Under the pieces are notes generated by a model. It was not told the origin of the DNA. It was given only the letters and a program-made list of their open reading frames with translations, and did not search any database. Positions 18,344 through 29,201 of a DNA stretch of 64,000 bases are shown here, one piece after another. Each line of letters opens with the position of its first letter. The stretch's first letter is position 1. The DNA is from Lactobacillus intestinalis (GTDB taxonomy: Bacteria; Bacillota; Bacilli; Lactobacillales; Lactobacillaceae): NCBI RefSeq assembly GCF_024397795.1, contig NZ_CP072983.1, positions 868,001 to 932,000 on the forward strand, read 5' to 3'. The translations under genes were made by a program, and so were the position numbers.

Positions 18344-19691
18344 ATTTAAAGAAAAATATCAAAGATTATTAGGAGATTCGCAAGCTAAAGCGTTCTTTGA
18401 CGCACTAAATAAAGAAAATAAAAAAGCTTTTCGTATTAATACATTAAAGCCTAATCAAGTTTCATATGATTTAAGTAAAAAAGTTCCTGAAATATCAAAT
18501 GCTTATTATGGAGAAGTAAATGGACAGGATCCTGAATGGGTAAGCGGCACTGTATACTCTCAAGATCCTTCTGCAATGTTTCCAGCTTTTATAGCCAATG
18601 TAAAAGAGGGGGATCATGTATTAGATCTATGTGCTGCTCCTGGTGGAAAAAGTACAGCTTTAGCTGAAAAATTGAATGGTAGTGGCGTTTTAGTTGCTAA
18701 TGAAATCTCATCTGGCAGGGCTAAAGCTCTAAGAGAAAACATAGAACGTTGGGGCGTTAAAAATGCGGTAATTACTAATGAAAGTCCAGCTAATCTATCT
18801 CCTCATTTTACCCAATATTTTGATGAGATTTTAGTAGATGCGCCATGTAGTGGGGAAGGGATGTTTAGAAAAAATCCCGAAGCTATTAAGTATTGGTCTC
18901 AAGATTATGTACTGACTTGTCAAGAAAGACAAAAAGAAATTCTAACTGAAGCTGTAAAGATGCTGAAGCCCAATGGACAATTGATTTATTCAACTTGTAC
19001 CTTTTCTCCAGAAGAAGATGAAGAAATCGTTAGCTGGCTAGTAGAGACCTATAATATGAAAATTGTCCCAATTGAACTGGCCTCTGATAAAATTAGCCAT
19101 GGTAAAAATGAATGGGGAAGTGTCTCTGGATTAGACCATACTTTACGTTTTTGGCCACAAGATGGACTTGGAGAAGGTCAATTTGCTGCAATTTTACAAA
19201 TGCCAGATGGAAAAATAGCTAAAGTTAAAAAGCAAAAAATTAAAAAAGGCGATCGCTCTACTCGAAGACTTACAAAAAATGATCAGAAGCTAGTTGAAAA
19301 AGTACTAGATAAGTTTAATTTGAACTTTGACTGGACTGCTGCAGTAGTGAGAAATGATCATGTATTTTTACCAGCAATTGATAAAGATTTAAAAGGTCTT
19401 AAGATTGTTAATAATGGGTTAGAATTAGGAATCATGAAAAAGAATCGCTTTGAACCAAGCCATCAGTTAGTAGAAGTATTAGGTGAATTACCTCAAGAAG
19501 ATGTAATAGATTTAGAAAATCAAGACAACTATCTTAGCTATCTGCATGGTGAAACCGTCCGAGTAGACAGCAAAAAATTAAAGGGATTCGTTTTAGTAAG
19601 CTTTAAAGGGTTAATTTTCAGTTTTGGTAAAGCAGCTAATGGTACTCTAAAGAATTTTTATCCTAAAGGTTTACGAATCTTGAAAAAATAA
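18324..19691 (+). CDS. RsmB/NOP family 16S rRNA m5C methyltransferase (RsmF/YebU-like)
   Basis: This 455-residue enzyme has the Nol1/Nop2/Sun core at about residues 90-290. The SAM motif is LDLCAAPGGKSTALAE. The two cysteines of the m5C mechanism are in DAPCSGEGMF and YSTCTFSPEEDEE. The C-terminal third (about 300-455) resembles the RsmF RNA-recognition extension (PUA-like). It methylates cytosine in 16S rRNA during assembly, but the exact position is not readable here. RBS GGAGGAAG lies upstream inside the preceding gene. Confidence 0.9.
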   Translation: MLNLPVEFKEKYQRLLGDSQAKAFFDALNKENKKAFRINTLKPNQVSYDLSKKVPEISNAYYGEVNGQDPEWVSGTVYSQDPSAMFPAFIANVKEGDHVLDLCAAPGGKSTALAEKLNGSGVLVANEISSGRAKALRENIERWGVKNAVITNESPANLSPHFTQYFDEILVDAPCSGEGMFRKNPEAIKYWSQDYVLTCQERQKEILTEAVKMLKPNGQLIYSTCTFSPEEDEEIVSWLVETYNMKIVPIELASDKISHGKNEWGSVSGLDHTLRFWPQDGLGEGQFAAILQMPDGKIAKVKKQKIKKGDRSTRRLTKNDQKLVEKVLDKFNLNFDWTAAVVRNDHVFLPAIDKDLKGLKIVNNGLELGIMKKNRFEPSHQLVEVLGELPQEDVIDLENQDNYLSYLHGETVRVDSKKLKGFVLVSFKGLIFSFGKAANGTLKNFYPKGLRILKK

Positions 19692-19727
19692 TAAAACATG
19701 CAACTTCTATGTTGCATGTTTTATTTT
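19691..19727. terminator. bidirectional terminator between convergent genes
   Basis: ATAAAACATGCAAC (19691-19704) pairs perfectly over 14 bases with GTTGCATGTTTTAT (19711-19724) around a 6-base loop. A- and T-rich flanks let it serve both the rRNA methyltransferase gene and the minus-strand oxidoreductase. Confidence 0.9.
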
Positions 19728-19739
19728 ACATAATTATTT

Positions 19740-21515
19740 TTACTTAGCTTTATTTATAGCATTTTTAACAGCTTCTTTAATTGCACGTGAAGTAGCAGAT
19801 GCACCAGAAACAGCATCGACATCAGTAGAATTTCCTTTTTCAATTTCATGCGGAATGATCTTTAAAGCACGCTTACCAAAATCTTCGCTTTCATGATTTT
19901 CAACAATGTCGACTTTCTTGATTTTATTATCTTTATAAGTTACGCATACTACTAATTTACCACCAATACCAGAATTAGATTCGCCGAGGTATTGATCTTT
20001 AGTCAAAGTTATATTTTTCTCTTCACCTTTAATTAAATCATTAATACCATTCAATGTGTTTGAAACATCTTCAGCAATGTCATCATGATTTAAAGAAACA
20101 CGATCACCAGCAATCTTCCCCCAAATAAGACATTCTGCTAAATTGTTACCACCTTGATATTGATTAGCACAAATACCGCCTAATTCACCCGCGCTATATA
20201 GATGAGGAATGGGCTCTCCATTTGAATTCAAAACACGAGCATATTGATCTCGTTCAGGTCCACCTTGAGTGTTTAAAACATCATTACTCATTTTTATAGC
20301 ATAGTAGGGACCATCATCAAATGGACGCATAGTTTTTGGATTACGACCATAAGCAAAATCGCAACCATTTTTAGCAAATTTGTCAAATCTTTTTCTAGTT
20401 TTCCTTAAAATTTTTGGCTTAACACCGATCTTTTTTGCTAATTTTTTAATTGACTTTGCTTTAACTAAACGATCTTTAAAGTCATTAATTGGCCACCCAG
20501 CCTTCTTAATTTCTTTATACTTAGTGTGATCAAAAATAATATAAGGATGAACGCATCTAATAGGGATGCGCCATTCACCATGTTCATAAATATGACCATG
20601 ACGATTAGTTTCATCTTCTCTAAAGTAGCGCGTCCCATCATCTGCAATCGTAAACAAACTGCCTTTTTCTAAAAGGGGATAAACTACAAACCTACCACGT
20701 TTACCTGCAGGTTCTGCAAAAACTAGCCCATGTTGTAAACCTAAAGCTTCATAATTCCACATGTGCCACATTCGAGCACCTACTTCAAGTCCCATCTTTA
20801 TTCCATCACCTTTGTTATACATTGAGCCTAAAGGGAGTAGGTGATCTGCTCCCAAATAGTTTCTCACCATTTCGCGGTTATTTTCAAAACCACCAGTAGC
20901 AAGAACAACACCTTTTCGAGCATGAACTTCAACTTTTTGATGATCACGATCAATTTGAACCCCGATTACTTTTTCATTATCATCTTGAATTAAATGAAGA
21001 GCACGAGAATTGAGCCAAACATCAATGTTTTCTGTGCGCTCGAGTACTTTTTGACGCAACAATTTCCAAAGACCGGCGTCAAAGAAAGCCTCGTGAACCA
21101 TTAACACATCGTAACTATTACTTCCAGGGAACTCCGGATATTCTGGAGACATCCCACCCAAGAAAGGATATTTCTTTCTAATAGAATTATAGGTGACAGG
21201 ATCACACAAGTACTTTTTAAAGTATTCAATCATATCTTTAAAGCCATCTACATAAGTTTCAGTCATAGAATAAGGTACATTCATTGGATAGGTTAAAGCC
21301 TGATAATATTCCATCATTTGTTGCTTCTTAGTGGTATAGCCAACAATTTGTCCAGCATAGCGCGTATTTCCACCTTCATGTCCAAAAGGAGCTGCATCAA
21401 CTAAAAGTACTTTTTTATTATGATCGGCTGCAAATCGCGCCGCAGTAGCTCCAGCTGCTCCAAATCCTAAAACAATTACGTCATAATCTGCTTGATAATG
21501 TGGTTTAATATGCAT
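19740..21515 (-). CDS. FAD-dependent fumarate/urocanate reductase-type oxidoreductase with FMN-binding domain
   Basis: In this 591-residue protein the N-terminal FAD_binding_2 domain begins YDVIVLGFGAAGATAARFAADH (dinucleotide fold, about residues 10-31). Its FRD-like features include NTRYAGQ and GDGIKMGLEVGARM. The last about 90 residues form an FMN_bind domain. DAVSGASAT near 567-575 is the ApbE flavinylation motif, with Thr575 as the expected FMN attachment. No signal peptide is seen, so it should be cytoplasmic. Family members reduce fumarate, urocanate or related enoates; the substrate here is open. It is transcribed alone between two terminators. Confidence 0.8.
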   Translation of the reverse strand: MHIKPHYQADYDVIVLGFGAAGATAARFAADHNKKVLLVDAAPFGHEGGNTRYAGQIVGYTTKKQQMMEYYQALTYPMNVPYSMTETYVDGFKDMIEYFKKYLCDPVTYNSIRKKYPFLGGMSPEYPEFPGSNSYDVLMVHEAFFDAGLWKLLRQKVLERTENIDVWLNSRALHLIQDDNEKVIGVQIDRDHQKVEVHARKGVVLATGGFENNREMVRNYLGADHLLPLGSMYNKGDGIKMGLEVGARMWHMWNYEALGLQHGLVFAEPAGKRGRFVVYPLLEKGSLFTIADDGTRYFREDETNRHGHIYEHGEWRIPIRCVHPYIIFDHTKYKEIKKAGWPINDFKDRLVKAKSIKKLAKKIGVKPKILRKTRKRFDKFAKNGCDFAYGRNPKTMRPFDDGPYYAIKMSNDVLNTQGGPERDQYARVLNSNGEPIPHLYSAGELGGICANQYQGGNNLAECLIWGKIAGDRVSLNHDDIAEDVSNTLNGINDLIKGEEKNITLTKDQYLGESNSGIGGKLVVCVTYKDNKIKKVDIVENHESEDFGKRALKIIPHEIEKGNSTDVDAVSGASATSRAIKEAVKNAINKAK

Positions 21516-21554
21516 AAATTAACCTCCAATATATTTGTATTCGCTTACATAAAT

Positions 21555-21560
21555 ATTATA
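21555..21560 (-). promoter_or_regulatory. -10 element of the oxidoreductase gene
   Basis: TATAAT on the minus strand lies 40 bases upstream of the ATG. The RBS, TTGGAGGTT, follows closer to the start. A weak TTAAAG lies 17 bases upstream of the -10. Confidence 0.5.
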
Positions 21561-21596
21561 GTTCAATTAGTTATTTTCTTTAATTAATATGCTAAA

Positions 21597-21626
21597 CAAA
21601 AAAACTTAAGCCGAAGCTTAAGTTTT
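21597..21626 (-). terminator. terminator of the mevalonate operon
   Basis: A perfect 11-base stem, AAAACTTAAGC / GCTTAAGTTTT (21601-21611, 21616-21626), has a TTCG loop on the minus strand. A T-run follows on the minus transcript. The fni stop codon overlaps the stem foot. Confidence 0.9.
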
Positions 21627-22642
21627 TATACTAATTGATCAATTATATTTTTAAGTGGAAAGTCATAATACTGCTGGAGCTTGGTAGCATCCCTTAAACT
21701 ATCTAAACCATAGATAGCAAGCAAATTAGCTAATTCAATTTTCCAATTTTGGATCCGTTCTAAAAGAGCCTTTTCTCCATTTTGCATATATTCTTGTAAG
21801 AAAACATTAGCAATTCCCACATATTTTCCTCCAAGAGCTAATCCTTTTAAAACATCAAGCGGATTTCGAACTCCCCCTGAAACAATAAAATTAGCGTTAG
21901 CTTTTTTAGCCATTAAAGCAGTTACAACGGTAGGTAAACCAAGATCTTGTAAATAAGAAACATCTCGATGATTACGGCCATTTTCAATTTGAGCAAAGTT
22001 TGTTCCACCACTACCAGCTATATCAACCAAATCAAAATGTTCACGTTTTAAAAGCTGAATAGTGCTGTAATCAATACCGAAACCAACTTCTTTAACAATG
22101 ATGGGAAGATCTAGATTATCTCTAATTTCGCGCATATTATCTAACCAGTGAAAATCTCGTTCACCTTCGGGCATCGCAATCTCCTGAACTGTATTAACAT
22201 GAATTTGCAAAGCATCAGCTTGGAGTTCATTTGCAATTTTTATAGCATCTTTAAAAGGAGTAAGGGGATTAACGTTCGCAATTAATACTCCATGTGGGTT
22301 TTCCTCTCGAGCAATATAAAAACTATCTAATTGATCTTTTTCCTTAACTAAAATGCTGCTTGATCCAAGAGCAAGCGCGATTTTTTGCTTTTCGGAAACA
22401 ATTCCTAAAGCACGATTAACCTTGCGAGATTTTTTTGATCCTCCAGTCATTGCGTTAATGAAAAAGGGAGCTGAGACGGATTTACCAAACATTTCTGTCT
22501 TAATAGTATTCAAATCAGCTTTTTTTTCAGGCAACGCAGGCCGCAATAAGTGCATTTGATCAAAACTGTTTTTCTTTTTTTCATCAAAAAACATCTGGGC
22601 TAATGCCAGATGTTCTTCTTTTCTTTCAGATCTAATTGACAT
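21626..22642 (-). CDS. fni: type 2 isopentenyl-diphosphate delta-isomerase
   Basis: This 338-residue FMN- and NADPH-dependent enzyme interconverts IPP and DMAPP. Diagnostic segments are FFINAMTGGS near residue 60, HVNTVQEIAMPEGER with the catalytic-site Gln/Glu, and GSGGTNFAQIEN and VSGGVRNPLDVLKGLALGG in the FMN-phosphate region. It is the last gene of the minus-strand mevalonate operon, 11 bases after mvaK2. The type 2 enzyme pairs with the mevalonate pathway in Lactobacillales. Confidence 0.96.
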   Translation of the reverse strand: MSIRSERKEEHLALAQMFFDEKKKNSFDQMHLLRPALPEKKADLNTIKTEMFGKSVSAPFFINAMTGGSKKSRKVNRALGIVSEKQKIALALGSSSILVKEKDQLDSFYIAREENPHGVLIANVNPLTPFKDAIKIANELQADALQIHVNTVQEIAMPEGERDFHWLDNMREIRDNLDLPIIVKEVGFGIDYSTIQLLKREHFDLVDIAGSGGTNFAQIENGRNHRDVSYLQDLGLPTVVTALMAKKANANFIVSGGVRNPLDVLKGLALGGKYVGIANVFLQEYMQNGEKALLERIQNWKIELANLLAIYGLDSLRDATKLQQYYDFPLKNIIDQLV

Positions 22643-22653
22643 AAAAACCTCTA

Positions 22654-23736
22654 TTAACGAGAATATGTAATTTGATGAACACGGAAATTTAAAGGTAAAA
22701 TTCCATTTTCACGCCATTTATTTTCTAAAGCTTCTACATTAGTGTTTTTATCAGTAATTACTATACCACAGTCACCATTACCAGCACCTGAGGTTTTGGA
22801 AGCGCCACCAAAATCTTCCGCAATATTAATCAATTTGGACAAGCGTGGAATTTCAATTGCAATCTGATTAATTTTAGCAAAATGTTGTAATAATTTACGA
22901 TTTACGCGAATTTGCTTTTGGATAGCTGGAATATCATTATTTTCAAAACCATCTACCATTTTTAAAACACATTCTCTGGATTTAGTTAAGAAAGCTTGAT
23001 ATTCATCATTTAAAGCTGCCTTATTAGCATTAGTTTCATCAACTAAACGAGAAGTAGAAGCAGGTTTTTGACTCCAGCCGATCATTAATTTCATCCCTTC
23101 AGGAGGGGTAAGCAATTCAATCTTCAATCCTGGCCAAGCTTCATTCACCACTTCAGACAAACTCTTTTTCTCAAGTTCATCTTCTAACCATTTTTTGTCA
23201 AAAGTTTGATAAGCGAGCCAGCCACCATAAACACTAGCTGCGATATCACCAGCAGACCCATTACCTTGAACAGAGTAGTGAGAAATAGCAGACAGTTTAT
23301 AAACTAACTCATTAGTAAATTTAACCCCATAAAAGCGTAAGATAGCTTTTACGGTAGCAACTGTGACGGCGGCACTTGAACCTAAGCCATACTTTTTTCC
23401 GTCGGCTGAATCCAAGTCAGAATTAACGTGTAAATCATAAACGTTCATTTTTATATTTTGCTCAATACAAAAACGCTCAGTAAAAGAAATTGCCGATAAA
23501 ATGTATTCAAATGGATTATCGCGGTTATCAATAACCATTTTTAATCCTTGACGTACCCAATGAATCGAATCTTGGGAATATTGCTTTGAATGAATTAAGC
23601 CGGTACTAGTTTTACTTTTAGTAATTGAAACTCTTACAAATTGATTAACCGCTACTAAAATGGCAGGGCAGTCCTGTTCTAAAACTGCATATTCGCCGGC
23701 AATATATAATTTTCCGGGTGCTTTTTCTGTTATCAA
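22654..23736 (-). CDS. mvaK2: phosphomevalonate kinase
   Basis: This 360-residue GHMP kinase phosphorylates mevalonate 5-phosphate. The N-terminus, APGKLYIAGEYAVLE, is typical of the family. The ATP-binding motif 2 is KYGLGSSAAVTVATVKA near residue 115, and GASKTSGAGNGDCGI near residue 318 is motif 3. It lies between mvaD and fni, 39 bases downstream of mvaD. It supplies the substrate of MvaD in the same operon. Confidence 0.95.
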   Translation of the reverse strand: MITEKAPGKLYIAGEYAVLEQDCPAILVAVNQFVRVSITKSKTSTGLIHSKQYSQDSIHWVRQGLKMVIDNRDNPFEYILSAISFTERFCIEQNIKMNVYDLHVNSDLDSADGKKYGLGSSAAVTVATVKAILRFYGVKFTNELVYKLSAISHYSVQGNGSAGDIAASVYGGWLAYQTFDKKWLEDELEKKSLSEVVNEAWPGLKIELLTPPEGMKLMIGWSQKPASTSRLVDETNANKAALNDEYQAFLTKSRECVLKMVDGFENNDIPAIQKQIRVNRKLLQHFAKINQIAIEIPRLSKLINIAEDFGGASKTSGAGNGDCGIVITDKNTNVEALENKWRENGILPLNFRVHQITYSR

Positions 23737-23775
23737 AAGATTTTAATCCTCTAATCTAATTAAGCTCTAAATAGT

Positions 23776-24741
23776 TCAACGATCTAGGTAACTAATACCC
23801 GATCCAAAACTTGCAACAACTATATTAACATTATTAAAACTAGTCTCAAAGGCTTTGACGATATTTTTTATATTTCTTAATTGACATAATACTTTTACAT
23901 TGGGACCAGCATCAATAGTATAATAGCACTCAATTCCTTGCTCGCGCAGATTTTGTACTAATTTAATAGCTTTGATAGTATCAGGTTCAAAGTAAGTAAA
24001 GCCTGGAACGGCAGTTGAATTAACAGCATGCATTTCACTAGCATTTAATTCAGCTAAACTTCCTAACTTGGTAAAATCATCAGCATGAATTGCGGATTCC
24101 ATATCTTTTAATTCTAGATCATTACGATCAATCCACGGTTTAAAGAAAGGGGAAGTTTGAGCCAGCTGCATCCCTTTAGTAGAAGATAACTTTTTAGGTT
24201 GAGCATTTAATTCAACTGCAATCAAATGGAGATCCATCTGGGGATGTTCCTCTAAAGCATAAGCATAAGAAGATTCATCACTAGTTCCTTTATTCCAAAC
24301 GGCAAAACCGCCATAAATTGACCTACTAGCAGATCCAGATCCAAGCCGAGCTAAACGAGAAAGTTCTTTTTTCGAAAGATCCAGTTCATAATAATTGCAA
24401 AACGCAGCTGCTAAAGCAGCAAAAGCGGAACTTGAGGAAGCTAGGCCTGCAGCAGTAGGAACATGGTTGATAGAGTTAACGATTAAATTATCGGTGATCC
24501 CGTATTTATTCTTCAAAAGTTCTAAATACTTAAAAACTCTATCTTTAGTAGAATTACTTTGAAGCTCTCCATTTAAAATAAATGTATTAGGTCCGTCAGT
24601 TTTTTCTAAATAAGTATCTGAATAGAATTTATCTAAGGTCATTGATAAACTTGACATTAAAGGTAGACGTAATTTTGCATCAGCTTTCCCCCAATACTTG
24701 ATTAGAGCAATATTAGTATGTGCACGTGCAATCTTTTTCAT
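23776..24741 (-). CDS. mvaD: diphosphomevalonate decarboxylase
   Basis: This 321-residue GHMP-fold enzyme turns mevalonate diphosphate into IPP, using ATP. Motifs are ARAHTNIALIKYWGK at the N-terminus, TAAGLASSSSAFAALAAA (phosphate loop, about residue 98) and GSGSASRSIYGGF. DAGPNVKVLC near the C-terminus holds the catalytic-site Asp. Its start shares a base with the mvk stop (TAATG), so the two are translated in series. Confidence 0.96.
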   Translation of the reverse strand: MKKIARAHTNIALIKYWGKADAKLRLPLMSSLSMTLDKFYSDTYLEKTDGPNTFILNGELQSNSTKDRVFKYLELLKNKYGITDNLIVNSINHVPTAAGLASSSSAFAALAAAFCNYYELDLSKKELSRLARLGSGSASRSIYGGFAVWNKGTSDESSYAYALEEHPQMDLHLIAVELNAQPKKLSSTKGMQLAQTSPFFKPWIDRNDLELKDMESAIHADDFTKLGSLAELNASEMHAVNSTAVPGFTYFEPDTIKAIKLVQNLREQGIECYYTIDAGPNVKVLCQLRNIKNIVKAFETSFNNVNIVVASFGSGISYLDR

Positions 24742-25652
24742 TAAACTTCCTCAATCCAGTAATTAGAGATTAAATCTTTACTTTTGTCAGCAATTTGCTG
24801 AGCAATCTCACGATTATCACAAATGGCAATTACAATACCACCTAAACCACCACCTGAAAACTTAAAACCAAGGGCACCATTTGCTAAGGCAATGGTCTTA
24901 AGCTGATCTATTTTGTCAGTAGCAAGTCCAAAAGAAGCAAGAATCTCTTCGGCATCATTAAAAATTTTTCCGGCCGTTTTCTTATCTTGCTTTATCCATG
25001 CAGCTTTGAAATTATCAGCCAGTTTACCAAGTCTTTCAATCTTTTTATTAGCTTCTACTGATTCGTCAAGTTGGTGACGAACCATAGTTACAGCTTCCTT
25101 GGTGTTGCCCAATTCTCCCGTATCCATAATTAAAAGGGTAGCCCCCAATTTTGCCTGTAATTTTTGAGGGCCAATTTCTTTATTAAAAAACACCAAATAA
25201 TCAGAACTAACGGTTGCTGCATCAAGTCCTGAAGCTTTTCCATGGTTAATCATTTCTGCATGATTAGTAATATCCATAATTTCACTATTGGATAAATTCA
25301 GCTTATAATAATTATCCATAGCTTTAACTGTGCCCAAAGCGACAGTGGCACTTGATCCAAATCCACGTTCCATTGGGATTTCACCGGTATAAGTAATTTT
25401 AACGTTATCTGTGCTACTTGCTTTATCCATCATTGTCTTGACAACATATTTTAAGCCATCATAATTAGCAGGTGCATCAAATAAAGGTCCGTGGTAATGA
25501 GCTGTATTCATATAAACTGGACCGTCAGTTTCTTCAACAGTTGTTTTAATGTGAAGTGCGGTAATTGGCATAGCTAAAGCATCATAACCGTAAACTACAG
25601 AATGTTCTCCAATTAAAATAACTTTTCCATGCGCTAAAAAACTACTTTTCAT
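24741..25652 (-). CDS. mvaK1: mevalonate kinase
   Basis: This 303-residue GHMP kinase is the first of four mevalonate-operon genes. It has [16 protein letters not shown] at the N-terminus, [18 protein letters not shown] (ATP loop, about residue 95) and [13 protein letters not shown] near residue 275. The second in-frame ATG (25652) is chosen. AAGGATGG lies 5 bases upstream of it but overlaps the first ATG (25661). Upstream pathway genes (mvaS, mvaA) are not in this window. Confidence 0.95.
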   Translation of the reverse strand: MKSSFLAHGKVILIGEHSVVYGYDALAMPITALHIKTTVEETDGPVYMNTAHYHGPLFDAPANYDGLKYVVKTMMDKASSTDNVKITYTGEIPMERGFGSSATVALGTVKAMDNYYKLNLSNSEIMDITNHAEMINHGKASGLDAATVSSDYLVFFNKEIGPQKLQAKLGATLLIMDTGELGNTKEAVTMVRHQLDESVEANKKIERLGKLADNFKAAWIKQDKKTAGKIFNDAEEILASFGLATDKIDQLKTIALANGALGFKFSGGGLGGIVIAICDNREIAQQIADKSKDLISNYWIEEV

Positions 25653-25698
25653 TTTTACCATCCTTAAGTGAGATTTATAAATTAAGTATCCATACCTA

Positions 25699-25707
25699 TG
25701 ATAAAAT
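25699..25707 (+). promoter_or_regulatory. extended -10 promoter of the addBA-dinG operon
   Basis: TG A TAAAAT (TAAAAT at 25702-25707) is followed by AAGGAG and the addB ATG at 25730. No good -35 is present. Confidence 0.5.
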
Positions 25708-25729
25708 TAAAGTAAGGAGTTACGAACAA

Positions 25730-28700
25730 ATGATCAAAATTCTTACAGGTCGGCAAACCGATCCATTACAAGAAAAAATTCTGGAAGAAGCAGTTGAAAA
25801 CTACCAAAAAAATCCAGAATACGAAACATTCATCATTGTCCCTAATCATATTAAGTTTACCACAGAAGTTAAAGCAATAAGTAAACTTGCTATCAATCAA
25901 AATAAATCTGAAGCTTCTGTTAAGAATTTACAGATTCTATCTTTTTCTCGATTAGCTTGGTATTTTTTAAAGGATGCAGAACGTGGTCTGGCTACTACTT
26001 TAGATGATGCAGCAAGTGCTATGCTTTTAGAAAAAATTATTAGGCAACATAAGGATGAACTAACCTTATTTAAGCAAACTAATATCAACCCAGGTCTAGT
26101 TAAAGATATTTACACTAATATTTTAAAAATCTATGATAGCAACTTAGATTTAGATGACATTGAAGAAGAAAATTTAGATCTTGAAACTAAAAATAAGATT
26201 CATGATCTAAAAATTATTTATGAAGCATTTTTAAGTGAAATTGCGGGTAAATTCTCAACAAAGAATGAGGTTCAATTACAACTTAATGAACTTTTAGCTA
26301 AAACTGACCTAAGTAAAAAGAGTTTTTACTTTACCGATTTTTCACATTTTTCCTTGCAAGAGCTCTTAACAGTAGAGTTATTATTAAAAAATGTTAGAAA
26401 TGTTACTTTAGCCTTCAAAACAAAACTTGGAGATCTTAATCCAGACTGTGAGGCAGGGGAATACGATTACGTTATTCAGCAAACAATTAAGCGGATAACT
26501 AATTATTTAGATAAACAAAATATTGAATATGAAACTCAAGCTGAAGACCTATCAACAAATCCTTCTGCTAAAGAGCAACTAAACAGTTTTTGGACTGAAG
26601 CAGTCCCAAATAACGATAATTTAAATCAAGTTCAATTAGTTAAAGCCGATTCACGCTATGCGGAGGCTTATTTCGTGGCGCACACGATTTACCAACAAGT
26701 AGCATTGCGTAATTATCGTTATAACGATTTTTTGATTTTAGCACCAAATTTGCATGAATATGAGACGTATTTAACGCCAATTCTAAAGCAAAACGATATT
26801 CCATTTTTCAATGATTTACAAAAAGAAATGAAATATCATCCTTTAGTTATTTTGATTGAAAATATAGCTAATTTACTCAAGCATCCCTACCAAACCACAA
26901 ATCTTCTTTCTCTTTTAAAAACGCGTCTCTTCATTCCTTCATGGTACCAAGACGAAGCCAGTTACATGCATGATGTTGATGAATTGGAAAACTTTGTTTT
27001 AGCCCATGGTATTAATCATACTTTGTGGAAAAAAGATTTCTCTAACTTTGTAGATGCCGATGTAATTAAGCTTGATAAGATGGCAGATGAAATTGCAAAA
27101 ATTGAAAGACTACGTGAATTTACAATTGATCAAGTAACAAATTTGCTTAATAAAATTCAAAAAGAAAAAGATAGTCAAAAAGCCATTACTGTTTTCTTCA
27201 ATTTCTTAGTTAATAATGGTGTGGCGCAGCAACTTGAAAATTGGCGTGATAAGGCAAACGAAAAGGGCGATTTACAACAAGCACAACAACCGGAACAAGT
27301 ATGGAATTTACTAAGTACACTTTTGCATGACTATCTTTTAATTAATCCAGATGAATTTGATGTTAGCGAATTTTTCAATATGTTAATTAGCGGTTTTAGA
27401 GAAGCAACATTTTCTCAAATTCCTTCAACTCTGGACGCTGTAAATATTTCTGAAATGGGGATGGTACAAACTAGTGGCTACAAGCAGGTATTTATCATTG
27501 GAGCTACAAGCGGAAATCTTCCTTCAATTCAAAAATCACCTAGCTTTTTAAGTAGTGAGAATCTCCTTCAAATAAGACAAGATTTCAATGATGATTCATA
27601 TTTAGAAGACAGCCAAGAATTAAACAATCTTGATCAAAACTACCAGTTTGGTTTGTCATTAGCTCTAGCTGAAGATCAAATCTATTTGTCTTATCCTGTA
27701 ATCAATACTTCTAATGAACAACTTGAACCTTCAATTTATTATGAGCGCTTAAAAAAGGCTGGGGCTCCTGAACTTGCTCAGCATGATCTGCCAAGTACCA
27801 TTCAAGACACTTTATCTTTTATCACTAATCCGCGAGCTAGCTTAGGATACCTATCTTATCTTGAATCTATTCATCCTAGTTCTTTATATAAAGATTTGTT
27901 AAATCTTACCAAGGAAAAGGATCCAGAAAGAACCGATGCCGTTATTGATGCGACTGAATTTGATAATCAGCCAGAAGATATTGGCCCAGAGTTAGCGCAA
28001 GAATTGTATGGTCAAGATTTAAATTCATCGGTTTCTCAACTTGAAACTTATTATCAAAATTCGTATGAGTACTTCTTAAAATATGGTCTTCGACTAAATA
28101 AACGTTTTGAAAGTGAGCTAGATATTATTCAAGCCGGTAATTATTTCCATGAAACTTTTGATCGTTTAGTAAAAGAACTAAATGAAAAGCATTTAGATTT
28201 AGCAAATTTAAACGATCTAGAGTTGGAAAAATTATTAGCTTTAGCTAGAGAAAGAATGAGTGAAGAGGGTAGATACGCTCAATTAATGAATGATCCTTTC
28301 AACAAGTATTTATTTAAGTGTTTAGATCATACTACTTCAAAGGTTGCCTATAATTGGCGCAGCTCATTGAAGAAGACACCATTTAGGGCCAAATATTCTG
28401 AGTTAAGCTTTGGTAATAGTGAAAAATTAAACGGATTGGTCTTTCCCTTACCTGATCTTGAAGGAAAACATCAAGTAAAACTTAGAGGAAAAATCGATCG
28501 AGTTGATTTGGCGCCAATTAATAATGAAGAAATCATGGCTCAAGTCATTGACTATAAGTCTTCAAACAAGAACTTCAACTTAGCAAAGTTCTACCATGGT
28601 CTATCTCTTCAAATGGTCTCATATTTAGATGTCCTTTATCAAAATCCGCAATTTTTTGCGGGACTAGATAAAATGGCATTATTGGGCGCCTTTTATCAAA

Positions 28701-29200
28701 CTGTTACACGTAAACTTGAACGCTTAAATAAAAAAGAGATTATTACTTCCGCTTTCGATTTAAATGAAACCAAATTAGATGGCAAACCTGAATTAATGTA
28801 TAACGGCTTAATAAATAATGATCCTGATTTACTTAAAAAAGCTGACCCAATGCTAGAAAATGCCAAAACCAATTCAGATTTGTACAAAAATATAAGGACT
28901 ATTTCAAGTGGAAAAATTAGTTTTGGACGTTCCAAGACTAACTTTAATGAAGAAGAGTTAGAACTTATTTTAGCTTATGACGAATATCTCATTAAACAGG
29001 CCTCAAGTAATATTTTGTCAGGAAGTATTGATCTTAATCCATTTAAGTTCGGAAAAACAGAATCTGCTCTTACTTATTCATTTTATCGGGATGTTTTCTT
29101 TTTTGATGCCATGCTTAATAATCAATATCATGAGATTAGCTCTATTGATAAAAAGAAACTTTTAACTCAAATCAAAGAAAAATTAGGAAAGAAGGAATAA
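25730..29200 (+). CDS. addB: ATP-dependent helicase/deoxyribonuclease subunit B (AddB/RexB)
   Basis: This 1156-residue partner of AddA processes double-strand breaks for recombination. The N-terminus lacks a Walker A motif, as in the RexB type. The C-terminal RecB-like nuclease has RGKIDRVDL and the DYKSSN motif (Asp941, Lys943). The four cysteines that hold the [4Fe-4S] staple of Bacillus AddB are replaced: Ser778, Leu1114, Ser1117 and Phe1123 lie at the matching positions with preserved 3- and 6-residue spacing. The gene is followed after 1 base by addA. Confidence 0.93.
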   Translation: MIKILTGRQTDPLQEKILEEAVENYQKNPEYETFIIVPNHIKFTTEVKAISKLAINQNKSEASVKNLQILSFSRLAWYFLKDAERGLATTLDDAASAMLLEKIIRQHKDELTLFKQTNINPGLVKDIYTNILKIYDSNLDLDDIEEENLDLETKNKIHDLKIIYEAFLSEIAGKFSTKNEVQLQLNELLAKTDLSKKSFYFTDFSHFSLQELLTVELLLKNVRNVTLAFKTKLGDLNPDCEAGEYDYVIQQTIKRITNYLDKQNIEYETQAEDLSTNPSAKEQLNSFWTEAVPNNDNLNQVQLVKADSRYAEAYFVAHTIYQQVALRNYRYNDFLILAPNLHEYETYLTPILKQNDIPFFNDLQKEMKYHPLVILIENIANLLKHPYQTTNLLSLLKTRLFIPSWYQDEASYMHDVDELENFVLAHGINHTLWKKDFSNFVDADVIKLDKMADEIAKIERLREFTIDQVTNLLNKIQKEKDSQKAITVFFNFLVNNGVAQQLENWRDKANEKGDLQQAQQPEQVWNLLSTLLHDYLLINPDEFDVSEFFNMLISGFREATFSQIPSTLDAVNISEMGMVQTSGYKQVFIIGATSGNLPSIQKSPSFLSSENLLQIRQDFNDDSYLEDSQELNNLDQNYQFGLSLALAEDQIYLSYPVINTSNEQLEPSIYYERLKKAGAPELAQHDLPSTIQDTLSFITNPRASLGYLSYLESIHPSSLYKDLLNLTKEKDPERTDAVIDATEFDNQPEDIGPELAQELYGQDLNSSVSQLETYYQNSYEYFLKYGLRLNKRFESELDIIQAGNYFHETFDRLVKELNEKHLDLANLNDLELEKLLALARERMSEEGRYAQLMNDPFNKYLFKCLDHTTSKVAYNWRSSLKKTPFRAKYSELSFGNSEKLNGLVFPLPDLEGKHQVKLRGKIDRVDLAPINNEEIMAQVIDYKSSNKNFNLAKFYHGLSLQMVSYLDVLYQNPQFFAGLDKMALLGAFYQTVTRKLERLNKKEIITSAFDLNETKLDGKPELMYNGLINNDPDLLKKADPMLENAKTNSDLYKNIRTISSGKISFGRSKTNFNEEELELILAYDEYLIKQASSNILSGSIDLNPFKFGKTESALTYSFYRDVFFFDAMLNNQYHEISSIDKKKLLTQIKEKLGKKE

Positions 29201-29201
29201 T

